A stretch of DNA of 40,028 bases from Saprospiraceae bacterium (GTDB lineage: Bacteria; Bacteroidota; Bacteroidia; Chitinophagales; Saprospiraceae): positions 1 through 40,028 of the forward strand of contig JALHRR010000045.1 of assembly GCA_022841345.1 (NCBI GenBank), written 5' to 3'. The stretch's first letter is position 1; each line of letters starts with the position of its first letter. Positions 26,315 to 34,370 of this stretch are shown here, piece by piece. The position numbers were made by a program, and so were the translations under genes. The notes below the pieces were generated by a model. It saw only the letters and a list, made by a program, of their open reading frames with translations. It did no database searches and was not told where the DNA came from.

Positions 26315-28395
26315 CAAAGGATAGATTTACTAAGGGCTTGCTGGACGGTGATGCCGACTTCCCGTTGTTCAGGATAAATGACTACAAAGCTGATATGTTC
26401 AAAGAATTTGGCCAGAAATTTGGGGATTTTATCAAATGCTTTGTTGTAAGAAGGTCCATCTGTTCTGGCCTTTACCACAATAAATAAGTCATTTTGATTC
26501 ATCTCTTTGGACAGGACCAGGAAGTCTTCCCAGTCCTCAAAATCCCTGAAACTAATGCTCACTGATGGTTTTTGGATATTTATTTTATTATTCAGAACAG
26601 CTTGTAAATCTTTCGGTGCCATGCATTTAATATTAGAGCTGGTCTGTTTGGCAAGGCGCTTTATGTTTCTGATCCAATGATCAAAACCGAACTCCAAATG
26701 TGCATTAGGAGGGACAGCGAGTATAATTTTTTGAATGGTGCTGATTGGATGTATAATCTTGGTGACATAGACAGACTTGTTGGTTTGAAGCAAAATCTGA
26801 TCTAAAACACTGCCGAAGACAAATTCAGCTGTAGTAATTTTGCCATTCCAACCCAAAATCAGATCAGTGATAGACAATTCTTTGGCGGCTCTGACAATTC
26901 CTCCGGCAATATTAAGGTCCACTCTGGATATCATTTGCATTTGAATATCAGAGGCAGCCCCCTGGATCAATACTTTGTCCAGCATCTTTTTGGAGATAAT
27001 TAACTGTTCTTCCACATCAGAATCATCCTTAACGATTGCCAGTGGATATATAGGTTCTTTGGTTTTAGGTTCATAAATAAGGAAAGCAAAGTCAATCAGC
27101 TTTTCCACATTTTCCGGGTTGGAGATGGGCACCATGATTTTTTCTGAAGATTCCGGTATTTTGATGAGCTCCGTAGCTTCGAGCGCTGCTTGCTTTTTTG
27201 ATGCTCTTTCTGCAACTATGGAACTGATCAGGCAAGTCACTAAAATCATTAGAATTGTTCCATTCAGTACTGCTGCATTAAGTAATCCTATATCATATGC
27301 GATCAGCACGGCCGCAAGCGTCGCAGCAGCCTGAGCATTACTGAGTCCAAAAATAATATCTCTTTGATGTATGTTATATCCAAAAATCTTTTGGGTAAAA
27401 TAAGCTGCAGCGAATTTGGCCACATTGGCTACCACGATCATTACAGCTGCAATAATCAGTGCTTCCGTTCCGGAAAATAGAACGCGATAATCCACCAGCA
27501 TCCCTACCGATATCAGGAAGAAAGGAATAAACAATGCATTTCCGATAAATTCGATTCTGTTCATCAAAGCCGAATTGTGAGGAATCAGCCTGTTCAGGGC
27601 AAGACCTGCACTAAATGCCCCGATAATTGCCTCTATTCCGGCCGCTTCAGCCAACATTGCCGAACTAAATACTATTGCTAATGTATAAATGTATTGGTAA
27701 ACTCCTTCACTTTCTACTTTCCGGAAAAACCATCTTGAGATCCATGGGAAAATTATAAATACAATAACGGAATATAATATCAGTGAAACACCAAGCCTGA
27801 TCCAGAAATTTGAATCCAAAGAACCTGAAGTACTTGAGATCATAACTGTCAAAACCAATAGCGCCAGTGTATCGGTGATGATGGTACCACCCACTGCTAC
27901 AGTAACTGATTCATTTTTTAGCAAACCATATCTACTGACTATAGGATATGCCAGCAGGGTATGTGAGGCAAACATACTTGCCAGCAAAATACTTGCTTCC
28001 ACGATTTTATCACTGAAGGCCTCACCTGTAATACTGATATTCAAATATTCGTAAAGAAAATAAAATGATGCTACATAGCCAAGGATCATGGGTATAGCAA
28101 AGGTAAGTCCTCCAAAGACGAGGCTTTTATTGCTATTTTTTTTGAATTCTTTGAGGTCGATTTCAAGACCCGCGAGAAACATGATGTATAAGAGACCTAC
28201 TTTCCCAAATAATTTTAGAGCTGTATCATTTTCAAGAATGTAGAATCCCTTGGGACCTAACAGAATTCCCGCTACGATCAGTCCGATGATTCCCGGAATT
28301 TTGATTTTGTTGAAAAGGAGAGGGGCGAAAAAAATTACAAACAAAACAATAGTGAATACAGGAACGGGTTCAACTATTGGTAAGGGAAGATTCAT
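26314..28395 (-). CDS. CPA2 family cation:proton antiporter with USP-like C-terminus
   Basis: 693 residues. The first 390 or so are the Na+/H+ exchanger fold: IIGLIVAGILLGPKGFYIL, YIMFLAGLEIDLKEFKKN, ASHTLLAYPIV, GGTIITDTLALLVLT and GAFSAGLALNRLIPHN with about twelve membrane segments. From about 410 on is a soluble part that reads as two universal-stress-like domains (EKIMVPISNPENVEKLIDFA; ELSITDLILGWNGK; IQKIILAVPPNAHLEF). It would exchange Na+ or K+ for protons, with the cytoplasmic part as possible nucleotide sensor. Its stop TGA shares one base with the ATG of the beta-helix gene (TGATG). No strong promoter was found in the 30 bases between its start and the terminator upstream. Confidence 0.9.
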   Translation of the reverse strand: MNLPLPIVEPVPVFTIVLFVIFFAPLLFNKIKIPGIIGLIVAGILLGPKGFYILENDTALKLFGKVGLLYIMFLAGLEIDLKEFKKNSNKSLVFGGLTFAIPMILGYVASFYFLYEYLNISITGEAFSDKIVEASILLASMFASHTLLAYPIVSRYGLLKNESVTVAVGGTIITDTLALLVLTVMISSTSGSLDSNFWIRLGVSLILYSVIVFIIFPWISRWFFRKVESEGVYQYIYTLAIVFSSAMLAEAAGIEAIIGAFSAGLALNRLIPHNSALMNRIEFIGNALFIPFFLISVGMLVDYRVLFSGTEALIIAAVMIVVANVAKFAAAYFTQKIFGYNIHQRDIIFGLSNAQAAATLAAVLIAYDIGLLNAAVLNGTILMILVTCLISSIVAERASKKQAALEATELIKIPESSEKIMVPISNPENVEKLIDFAFLIYEPKTKEPIYPLAIVKDDSDVEEQLIISKKMLDKVLIQGAASDIQMQMISRVDLNIAGGIVRAAKELSITDLILGWNGKITTAEFVFGSVLDQILLQTNKSVYVTKIIHPISTIQKIILAVPPNAHLEFGFDHWIRNIKRLAKQTSSNIKCMAPKDLQAVLNNKINIQKPSVSISFRDFEDWEDFLVLSKEMNQNDLFIVVKARTDGPSYNKAFDKIPKFLAKFFEHISFVVIYPEQREVGITVQQALSKSIL

Positions 28396-28425
28396 GAAGC
28401 TTGATTGATAAAGGAAATATAATAA

Positions 28426-28458
28426 AAAAAAGTCTTCCCGGATCAGAAAGACTTTTTT
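28426..28458 (-). terminator. intrinsic terminator after the acidic protein gene
   Basis: AAAAAAGTCTT (28426-28436) and AAGACTTTTTT (28448-28458) pair perfectly over 11 bases around an 11-base loop. On the minus strand it follows the stop at 28480 by 21 bases and ends in a U-run. It separates this gene from the antiporter. Confidence 0.8.
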
Positions 28459-28479
28459 ATATATGCTTTTTAATTTTAT

Positions 28480-28947
28480 TTAATAGTCATCATCACTATC
28501 ATAATCATCGAAGTCATCTGACAGATAATCGTCATCAAAGTCATCTTCAAAGTCGTCGAGTCCTTCCGGGTCTTCGACAGCAGTTTTCTTTTTGGAGGCA
28601 CCAAATGTGTCATCTTCTTCCAGATCTTCAAATGTGTCAAATTCAGTGGTGTAAAAGCTATCGTCATCAAATTCATCTGCATCTACTTCCAGATCAGTGT
28701 CATCTTCAGGATGTTCCTCTTCCCATTTTGCAAATTTCTGCTCACGTTTTTCGAAAAACTCTTCAGAGAACTTGTGATTAGGATTGATTTCTTTCAATTC
28801 TTCCAAAGTATCATCAGATAAATTAAAGTGGTCATATTTGATCAAACACTCATCTATGAATGCAGGATCTATCTCATACACCTCTTCCAGCGTTTTGCCG
28901 AGATACTTTCCAAAGGTAAACTCAGTTTCTAATTCATAGAATTCCAT
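28480..28947 (-). CDS. acidic protein with exonuclease-X-C-terminal-like motif
   Basis: 155 residues. Residues 1-40 read EFTFGKYLGKTLEEVYEIDP followed by AFIDECLIKYDHF, close to the short motif FGKYKGK-x-LEEV-x-DPxY found at the C-terminus of exonuclease X and in small stand-alone Bacteroidota proteins. From about 85 to the end the protein is strongly acidic, dominated by Asp and Glu with Phe/Tyr scattered (DDFEDDFDDDYLSDDF), probably disordered. The exonuclease catalytic domain is missing, so no nuclease activity is proposed. It is monocistronic with its own terminator. Function unknown. Confidence 0.7.
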   Translation of the reverse strand: MEFYELETEFTFGKYLGKTLEEVYEIDPAFIDECLIKYDHFNLSDDTLEELKEINPNHKFSEEFFEKREQKFAKWEEEHPEDDTDLEVDADEFDDDSFYTTEFDTFEDLEEDDTFGASKKKTAVEDPEGLDDFEDDFDDDYLSDDFDDYDSDDDY

Positions 28948-29147
28948 AAGATTAGGAGGTTTTTTAGTTCTTTATTGGTTCAAATTCAGAGGGCAATATC
29001 CGACTTTTATTTACTAACACAAATACCTTAAAAAAAAATTGTCTGAAAAAATGAAAATAGCATTTTCAAAAGTGAATAAATGCATGAAAAAAGGCCTCTA
29101 AATATGGGATTGGGAAAAAAGTTAACACTGAGTTAATATAAGTATGG

Positions 29148-29177
29148 TTGTTCCTTTCGGGGACTTGATTATATTTG
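29148..29177 (+). promoter_or_regulatory. Bacteroidota-type promoter for the PiT-like gene
   Basis: TTG at 29148-29150 and TATATTTG at 29170-29177, 19 bases apart, a full match to TTTG-N19-TAnnTTTG apart from the first base of the -33 box. Transcription would start near 29184, about 15 bases before the GTG at 29199. The rest of 28948-29147 shows nothing notable. Confidence 0.7.
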
Positions 29178-29198
29178 CGTCGGACCATCATAAACTAA

Positions 29199-30356
29199 GT
29201 GGATCAGCCCCCAAAGCAAAAAAAAAGAAAAGTCAAGAAAACTTTTCAATCGAGAATAATCGGGAATAAAAGATATCGCATTCTGCGCTTATTCTTTATC
29301 AAGGAAAGAAATTTCCTTCGGCTGCTATTATTTCTTTTCATCATTGCCGGTGTTTTCTATCCCTATCCCAAGATTGCAATGTGGGTTGGTTTTGCCTTCG
29401 CTGGCTACTCAGCCATAGCTAATGATAGTATTCAGACAATAGGCACATTTTTATCATCCAATGCAGATCGCAAATGGTGGCAACTTTGGTTGTTTATAGC
29501 TGGTATCTTTGCGCTCACAGCTACCTATAGCTGGGTCACTTATGGAGGAGATGTGAGTTTTGAACGGCTTACCAAAACACCAGCCTTTGCCCAGGCTCCC
29601 GAAAGCTTTGCATTTCTCCAGCTCGCTGCCCCTCTAATATTGCTTTTATTGACCCGGCTTCGAATGCCAGTCTCTACAACATTTTTATTACTGAGTACTT
29701 TCAGTGCAGACAGTTCCGGAATCATAGGCATGACTCAAAAATCATTGTCCGGCTATTTCGTAGCCTTCTTTACAGCGATTTTTGTTTGGTATGTTGCAGC
29801 GAGGCTAATCACTGCTATTGTTAGCGCTGATATGAAATATTACAACATCTGGAGGATTGCACAGTGGGTCATCAGCGGTATTCTTTGGTCTGTATGGATC
29901 ATGCAGGATGCTGCAAACATTGCAGTTTTTCTCCCCAGATCGCTCAATTTCTGGCAATTCTTTGCTTTTGTTTCATATATTTTCTTTGGTTTAGGTATCC
30001 TTTTTTACCTGAGAGGTGATAAAATCCAAAAGGTTATTACTGAGAAATCTGACGTTACGGATGTCCGTGGTGCTACCATCATCGATCTGGTTTATGCTAC
30101 TATTCTGTACGTGTTCAAAAACCTTAGTAATATCCCTATGTCAACCACCTGGGTATTTATTGGTCTCCTGGGAGGCAGAGAATTGTCTATGACGCTCTCC
30201 AAGTCATATAGCAAAAAGAATAATATAACTTCCACGCTCAGATTGATAGGAAAAGATATTTTATTTGCTTTTATAGGTATGGTTGTATCGATCCTCTTAG
30301 CAATAGCAGTAAATCCGGTAATCCAAAGAGAGATTATTGAGCTCTTTACGAATTAG
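29199..30356 (+). CDS. divergent PiT-like (phosphate transporter superfamily) membrane protein
   Basis: 385 residues starting at a GTG; the first in-frame ATG lies about 60 codons later inside a membrane segment, and a promoter ends 15 bases before the GTG, which fixes the start. The N-terminus is basic and cytoplasmic, followed by about ten membrane helices. The inverted-repeat signatures of the PiT family are present in altered form: ANDSIQTIGTF (74-84) and MQDAANIAVFLPR (235-247) stand where the two GxNDxxN motifs are expected, and MPVSTTFLL (156-164) and IPMSTTWVF (312-320) match the paired PVSTT motifs. Phosphate or another anion is the likely substrate; the altered motifs make this uncertain. 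Confidence 0.72.
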   Translation: MDQPPKQKKRKVKKTFQSRIIGNKRYRILRLFFIKERNFLRLLLFLFIIAGVFYPYPKIAMWVGFAFAGYSAIANDSIQTIGTFLSSNADRKWWQLWLFIAGIFALTATYSWVTYGGDVSFERLTKTPAFAQAPESFAFLQLAAPLILLLLTRLRMPVSTTFLLLSTFSADSSGIIGMTQKSLSGYFVAFFTAIFVWYVAARLITAIVSADMKYYNIWRIAQWVISGILWSVWIMQDAANIAVFLPRSLNFWQFFAFVSYIFFGLGILFYLRGDKIQKVITEKSDVTDVRGATIIDLVYATILYVFKNLSNIPMSTTWVFIGLLGGRELSMTLSKSYSKKNNITSTLRLIGKDILFAFIGMVVSILLAIAVNPVIQREIIELFTN

Positions 30357-30607
30357 TAATCTCATCTTGTCCTCACCTTTCTTTCATATATTTATTTTGG
30401 CAGAGTCTGATATTTAGTGTTTTTATTCCTTCGATCCTGATTAATCTCTTGTAAGCTGCACATTTTTTAAGCTTCATTTTGTTACTTTACACTGATTTTA
30501 TTCTGTGTTTGCTATGCTAATCATATGGAATAGTCTCATAAAGACATTCAAATGTTGCCCGTAACTTATACAGAACTATAACGTTTTCACAAAAAAACAG
30601 GATCACG

Positions 30608-32839
30608 ATGAATAAGATTAAGCTGTACCTTTTAGCATTTGGATTTTTGATACCTGCATGTACAATTTTTGCAGGAGAAGGTATGTGGTTGCCACTTTTC
30701 CTTAAACAGCTGAATGAAGCTGAGATGAAAAGTATGGGTATGAAGATCAGTGCCGAAGACATTTATAGTGTCAACAAAGGCTCATTGAAAGATGCAATTG
30801 TGCACTTTGGCGGTGGTTGCACCGCTGAAATCATCTCTTCTCAGGGATTACTACTGACTAATCACCACTGCGGATATGGACAGATTCAGCGTCATTCCTC
30901 TGTAGAAAAGAATTATATCGACAATGGCTTCTGGGCAAAAAATAAAAGTGAAGAATTGAGCAACCCGGGATTAACGATCACACTTATTTCCAGAATTGAA
31001 GATGTAACTAATGCAGTGCTTCAGGGAGTAACGGATAAAATGGACGCAACTGCCAAAAAAACACTGATCGAACAGAATCTGGCAAAAGTTAAAGACAATG
31101 CACCTAAGCAATCATTTGAAGATGCCTTCATCCGACCATTTTTTCATGGTAATCAGTATTTTATGTTTGTCACAGTGACTTACAAAGACATTCGTCTGGT
31201 AGGTACGCCTCCTTCCTCGATTGGAAAATTCGGTGCAGATACAGACAACTGGGAATGGCCAAGACATACCGGTGATTTCGCGTTATTCAGAATATATGCC
31301 GGTCCTGATAATATGCCGGCAGAATATAGTCCGAATAATGTTCCATATACTCCCAAACATTTCTTACCCATTTCATTGGATGGAGTGAAAGAAGGTGATT
31401 TCACAATGGTATTTGGATTTCCGGGCAGAACAGATCAGTATCTGCCAGCATCTGCCGTCAGACAAACTGTTGAGGTACTGAATCCGTTGAAGATACATGT
31501 GCGGGAAAGGGTGCTTAAGATTATGGACTCGACTATGAGATCTGATGTAGGAATTAAAGTCAAATATGCATCCAAACAAGCATCTATAGCTAATGCCTGG
31601 AAAAAATGGATAGGAGAGTCCCAGGGTATCAAAGCAGTAGGTGCGCTGGCAAAAAAAGAGGCTTATGAGGCTTCATTTAACAAAAAAGTACAGGCAAATA
31701 AGGAGTGGAAAAGTAAGTATGGAAATGTGTTGAATGATTTAAATGCAGCTTATGATGAAATTGAAGATTATGCAACTGCACGGGATTTCATGGCCGAAAT
31801 TCTGGGTCGAAACAGTGATGTGATCCGATTGGCAGGAATCGTCGCAAACTGGGACCGATTACTGCAATCTCAGGGTGCTGAAGCTGCGGCCAAAAGAATG
31901 AAGTCAGATCAATCAACCATTAATGCTATTTATAAAGACATGGATTTAGCAGTGGACAGAGAGATATTTAGCGTGTTGATGGAGTTAACAGCAGAAAAAT
32001 TGAATGGTAAATTCGTAGATCCACATCTTAAAAATGAATTGGGTAAATATTCTCAAAATGCAGCACAATTGGCCTCTGTATATTATACATCATCTATTCT
32101 TACCGATTCTACAAGGTTTATAGCACTGACAAGTACAGATCCGGCAACAGCTTTGAAAAATATGGGCGAAGATCCTGTCTACATGATGTTTCAGAAGTTG
32201 AGCAAGACATATCAGGAAACGGTGATTTCTAATTTGAGTACAGCCCAAAATAAGATCAATGATCTGATGACGGTGTATATGAAAGCACAGATGGAGGTAT
32301 TTCCCGATAAAAGGTTCTGGCCGGATGCCAATAGTACTATGAGAGTGACTTATGGTAAAGTTAGCGGTTATGAGGCACGTGATGCTGTACAGTATTACCC
32401 TAAAACTTATTTGTCAGGTGTTCTGGAGAAGTATGTTCCCGGTGATTACGAATTTGATGTTCCTGAGAAGTTGATAGCATTAAGTGCGAAAAAAGATTTT
32501 GGAGAGTATGCCGATGAGACGGGAGATGTTCCTGTTTGTTTTCTTGGTTCCAATCATACCACCGGTGGTAATTCAGGAAGCCCGGCGATTGATGCTTATG
32601 GTAATTTAGTCGGACTTAATTTTGACAGAGTCTGGGAGGGCACGATGAGTGACTTGAATTATGATGAGAAAATTTGCCGGAATATCATGGTGGATGCGCG
32701 ATACATCTTGTTCATTATCGATAAATATGCCGGTGCAGGCCATCTGGTGGACGAAATGAAGCTGGTATATCCTAAGTCCAAAAAAGCAAGAGCAAATTCA
32801 ATGAAACCTGTGAAGATGGATAAGACACAGATGAATTGA
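30608..32839 (+). CDS. S46 family dipeptidyl peptidase, DPP11-type
   Basis: 743 residues with a signal peptide (MNKIKLYLLAFGFLIPACTIFA). S46 peptidases remove dipeptides from the N-terminus of peptides in the periplasm. The catalytic triad is visible: His in LLLTNHHCGYG (86/87), Asp223 in WPRHTGDF and Ser656 in GGNSGSPAID. The residue 18 positions after the serine is Arg674 in LNFDRVWEG; in this family Arg at that place gives specificity for Asp/Glu (DPP11) and Gly gives hydrophobic specificity (DPP7). AGGATC lies a few bases before the ATG. It is transcribed alone between the PiT-like gene and a strong terminator. Confidence 0.94.
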   Translation: MNKIKLYLLAFGFLIPACTIFAGEGMWLPLFLKQLNEAEMKSMGMKISAEDIYSVNKGSLKDAIVHFGGGCTAEIISSQGLLLTNHHCGYGQIQRHSSVEKNYIDNGFWAKNKSEELSNPGLTITLISRIEDVTNAVLQGVTDKMDATAKKTLIEQNLAKVKDNAPKQSFEDAFIRPFFHGNQYFMFVTVTYKDIRLVGTPPSSIGKFGADTDNWEWPRHTGDFALFRIYAGPDNMPAEYSPNNVPYTPKHFLPISLDGVKEGDFTMVFGFPGRTDQYLPASAVRQTVEVLNPLKIHVRERVLKIMDSTMRSDVGIKVKYASKQASIANAWKKWIGESQGIKAVGALAKKEAYEASFNKKVQANKEWKSKYGNVLNDLNAAYDEIEDYATARDFMAEILGRNSDVIRLAGIVANWDRLLQSQGAEAAAKRMKSDQSTINAIYKDMDLAVDREIFSVLMELTAEKLNGKFVDPHLKNELGKYSQNAAQLASVYYTSSILTDSTRFIALTSTDPATALKNMGEDPVYMMFQKLSKTYQETVISNLSTAQNKINDLMTVYMKAQMEVFPDKRFWPDANSTMRVTYGKVSGYEARDAVQYYPKTYLSGVLEKYVPGDYEFDVPEKLIALSAKKDFGEYADETGDVPVCFLGSNHTTGGNSGSPAIDAYGNLVGLNFDRVWEGTMSDLNYDEKICRNIMVDARYILFIIDKYAGAGHLVDEMKLVYPKSKKARANSMKPVKMDKTQMN

Positions 32840-32861
32840 GATGAATTCGTAAAAATAAAAC

Positions 32862-32900
32862 ATGCCTGAAGGACTGGAGTCAGTTTTTTGGGCATTTTTT
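32862..32900 (+). terminator. intrinsic terminator after the S46 gene
   Basis: ATGCCTGAAGGACTG pairs with CAGTTTTTTGGGCAT around the loop GAGT (15 positions, several G-U), followed by TTTTT. It starts 22 bases after the stop. Confidence 0.75.
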
Positions 32901-33001
32901 GTAGCCCCAGGACTAAGCTTAAAACATATAATACTTGTTTCCAACGATATTATTATATATTTCTGATTCTTGCTTTGAGTTGTCAACATAAATATTATGG
33001 T

Positions 33002-33028
33002 TTTGTATGTTCTTAATGTATAATTTTG
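33002..33028 (+). promoter_or_regulatory. possible promoter for the 43-aa frame
   Basis: TTTG at 33002-33005 and TAATTTTG at 33021-33028; the -7 box fits, but the 15-base spacing is shorter than usual. It ends 22 bases before the ATG at 33051. Confidence 0.35.
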
Positions 33029-33050
33029 CTGAAACCAAGCTGGAACTACA

Positions 33051-33182
33051 ATGGCATCTGTCAAAAATAAAATAAAATCAAAAGGCTACAAAGATCTTAA
33101 TTCTTCCATTGGATTGGTTTTCATTATTGACCCCAAGGGAGCCAAAACATACAAGACTAAATTTACTCGAGGAGAAATTTGA
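33051..33182 (+). CDS. possible small protein of 43 residues, or remnant
   Basis: ATG at 33051 to TGA at 33180. The product starts MASVKNKIKSKGYKDLNSSI and ends DPKGAKTYKTKFTRGEI: basic, with a central strand-like IGLVFIID. A possible promoter lies just upstream. No family was recognised; it could be the start of a truncated gene, since the sequence after the stop has no coding look. Confidence 0.3.
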   Translation: MASVKNKIKSKGYKDLNSSIGLVFIIDPKGAKTYKTKFTRGEI

Positions 33183-33363
33183 GGTTCGAAGCTTGCGAAA
33201 CTGACAAGCCCGGTTTAATTCTTCCCGTAAAAGAACAATTTGTTATTTTTTACCCTATGCAACTAGAGCTGTAAAAATTGACCACTTTTTACAATATTCG
33301 TTCTCATTTCAGGCCAAAAAGTGCGTTTTAGACCGATAAATCCAGCTTTTTATACAAAAAGTA
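33183..33363. other. non-coding stretch at the start of the accessory island
   Basis: No gene seen. It contains an 8-bp inverted repeat, CACTTTTT at 33283-33290 and AAAAAGTG at 33316-33323, and a small hairpin AATTCTT/AAGAACAATT near 33218-33241. Confidence 0.4.
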
Positions 33364-33395
33364 TTGTTTTGTTGTTGGTTGTTAGCGTATATTTG
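33364..33395 (+). promoter_or_regulatory. promoter of the candidate non-coding RNA
   Basis: TATATTTG at 33388-33395 is a full match to TAnnTTTG. TTG at 33364-33366 gives a spacing of 21; TTTG at 33368-33371 gives 16. Transcription would start near 33402. Confidence 0.6.
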
Positions 33396-33401
33396 CAACG
33401 T

Positions 33402-33576
33402 CTACTTCGAAAAATGACGTCAACACAAGTGTTGTTTCTCATGTCCCAATAATTTCCACTAACTATTGTCTGAAAACTTTAGAAGGACGAACAGCGGCTA
33501 GAGTAAACCCAAGTTAACACTAGACTGGCAAACATGAGAAAAAACGGGGACCCAGGGGCTAAACTGGGTCCTTTTT
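33402..33576 (+). ncRNA. candidate structured non-coding RNA (about 175 nt)
   Basis: The stretch runs from a predicted promoter to a perfect intrinsic terminator without a convincing gene inside. It holds a small hairpin CAACAC/GTGTTG (33421-33434), a long-range closing stem TTTCTCATGT (33435-33444) with its exact complement ACATGAGAAA (33532-33541), and an inner hairpin around CTAG/CTAG in 33498-33524. An ATG at 33414 opens only a 12-codon frame (MTSTQVLFLMSQ) that ends at 33452, so a leader peptide with an attenuator is the alternative. It does not show the hallmark motifs of tmRNA, RNase P RNA or SRP RNA; 6S RNA cannot be excluded. Confidence 0.45.
33548..33576 (+). terminator. intrinsic terminator of the candidate RNA
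   Basis: GGACCCAG (33548-33555) and CTGGGTCC (33564-33571) pair perfectly around an 8-base loop, followed by TTTTT. No gene ends just before it. Confidence 0.85.
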
Positions 33577-33657
33577 ATTTAAGACTAAACATTTGTGTTT
33601 ACGGGGACTAATCGCCCCGAGATGTCGATTTTTTTAAATCCTCAAATTGTAACAAAG

Positions 33658-33807
33658 ATGAGATTCTTAGAAGTAGACGGAAGTTGCTGGTTAGTAATCT
33701 TCAGGATGTCGGCTAAACACCCACATACCAAAAAGATCATTCGCAGCAGGAACGGAAAACCACTCATGATTAAGCTTCAGAAGGTGGACGGATGTAACTG
33801 CAAATAG
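33658..33807 (+). CDS. possible small basic protein of 49 residues
   Basis: ATG at 33658 to TAG at 33805. The product MRFLEVDGSCWLVIFRMS continues into a basic tail with HPHTKKIIRSRNGKP and ends KVDGCNCK, with three Cys. The same frame is open from a GTG at 33595, but that part overlaps a hairpin (CGGGG/CCCCG, 33602-33619). No family recognised. It is flanked by hairpins on both sides, which looks like a separate small transcription unit. Confidence 0.33.
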   Translation: MRFLEVDGSCWLVIFRMSAKHPHTKKIIRSRNGKPLMIKLQKVDGCNCK

Positions 33808-33815
33808 TGACTGGG

Positions 33816-33849
33816 GAACCTCAGAGGAATTAGCCTTCCCGCGAGGTTC
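33816..33849 (+). terminator. possible terminator after the 49-aa frame
   Basis: GAACCTC (33816-33822) pairs with GAGGTTC (33843-33849); inside it GGAA pairs with TTCC. Only three T residues follow, so it is weak. Confidence 0.4.
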
Positions 33850-33901
33850 TTTATAACGCTTTTACAAGTAAAATATTACATTTTCAATTCCAATTGAAAA
33901 A

Positions 33902-34345
33902 ATGGGTGACATAAGTTTGAATTTATTGAGTAAATCAATAAACACACTGATACTCCTCTGTACCAGTTTGGTGATTTTAGCCTTTGTGTTTTTTGGAAAG
34001 AGTTTTGGAATTAAAGCTTTCGGTGTTACAATTCTTGGTGCTCTTTACCTCTACTGTACTATACTACAATTAATCCTTCCTGACATGATAGCGAAAATGG
34101 CAATTAAAATTGACATTAAATCTAAAATCAGAGACAAAGATGAGATTAAGATAAGGGAGTTAAAAGTGTTAGAACAGGAACACTCTGCGCTATCTCAAAA
34201 AAAAATATCTGCAGATACTGGGGCACTTTTTTGCAGAGCAATGTCCATTTTTATTGGTATAATTCTTTTATTATTTGAAATGCAAGAAATGCTTGCTTTA
34301 AAATTTCAAAACATAACCAACATGATTGAATTCTTTGGGAAATAA
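33902..34345 (+). CDS. small three-TM membrane protein, possible effector
   Basis: 147 residues. Two hydrophobic helices at about 13-32 (INTLILLCTSLVILAFVFF) and 37-60 (IKAFGVTILGALYLYCTILQ) are followed by a charged, probably cytoplasmic helix-rich part at 63-105 (KIDIKSKIRDKDEIKIRELK) and a third helix at 109-128 (LFCRAMSIFIGIILLLFEM). No signal peptide and no known cyclic-nucleotide-binding domain was recognised. The next gene on this strand, 380 bp on, is a nucleotidyl cyclase; small TM proteins next to such cyclases act as membrane-disrupting effectors in Pycsar systems. That role is inferred from context only. Confidence 0.65.
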   Translation: MGDISLNLLSKSINTLILLCTSLVILAFVFFGKSFGIKAFGVTILGALYLYCTILQLILPDMIAKMAIKIDIKSKIRDKDEIKIRELKVLEQEHSALSQKKISADTGALFCRAMSIFIGIILLLFEMQEMLALKFQNITNMIEFFGK

Positions 34346-34370
34346 TCAAAATAGGACAAAATCAATCCTT

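Noticed and set aside
28401-28781. Open frame opposite the acidic protein gene
   Set aside because: Its product is a His/Leu/Gln-rich mirror of the GAT/GAA repeats of the real gene on the other strand.
33402-33576. tmRNA, RNase P RNA or SRP RNA
   Set aside because: None of their hallmark motifs or lengths was seen in the stretch.
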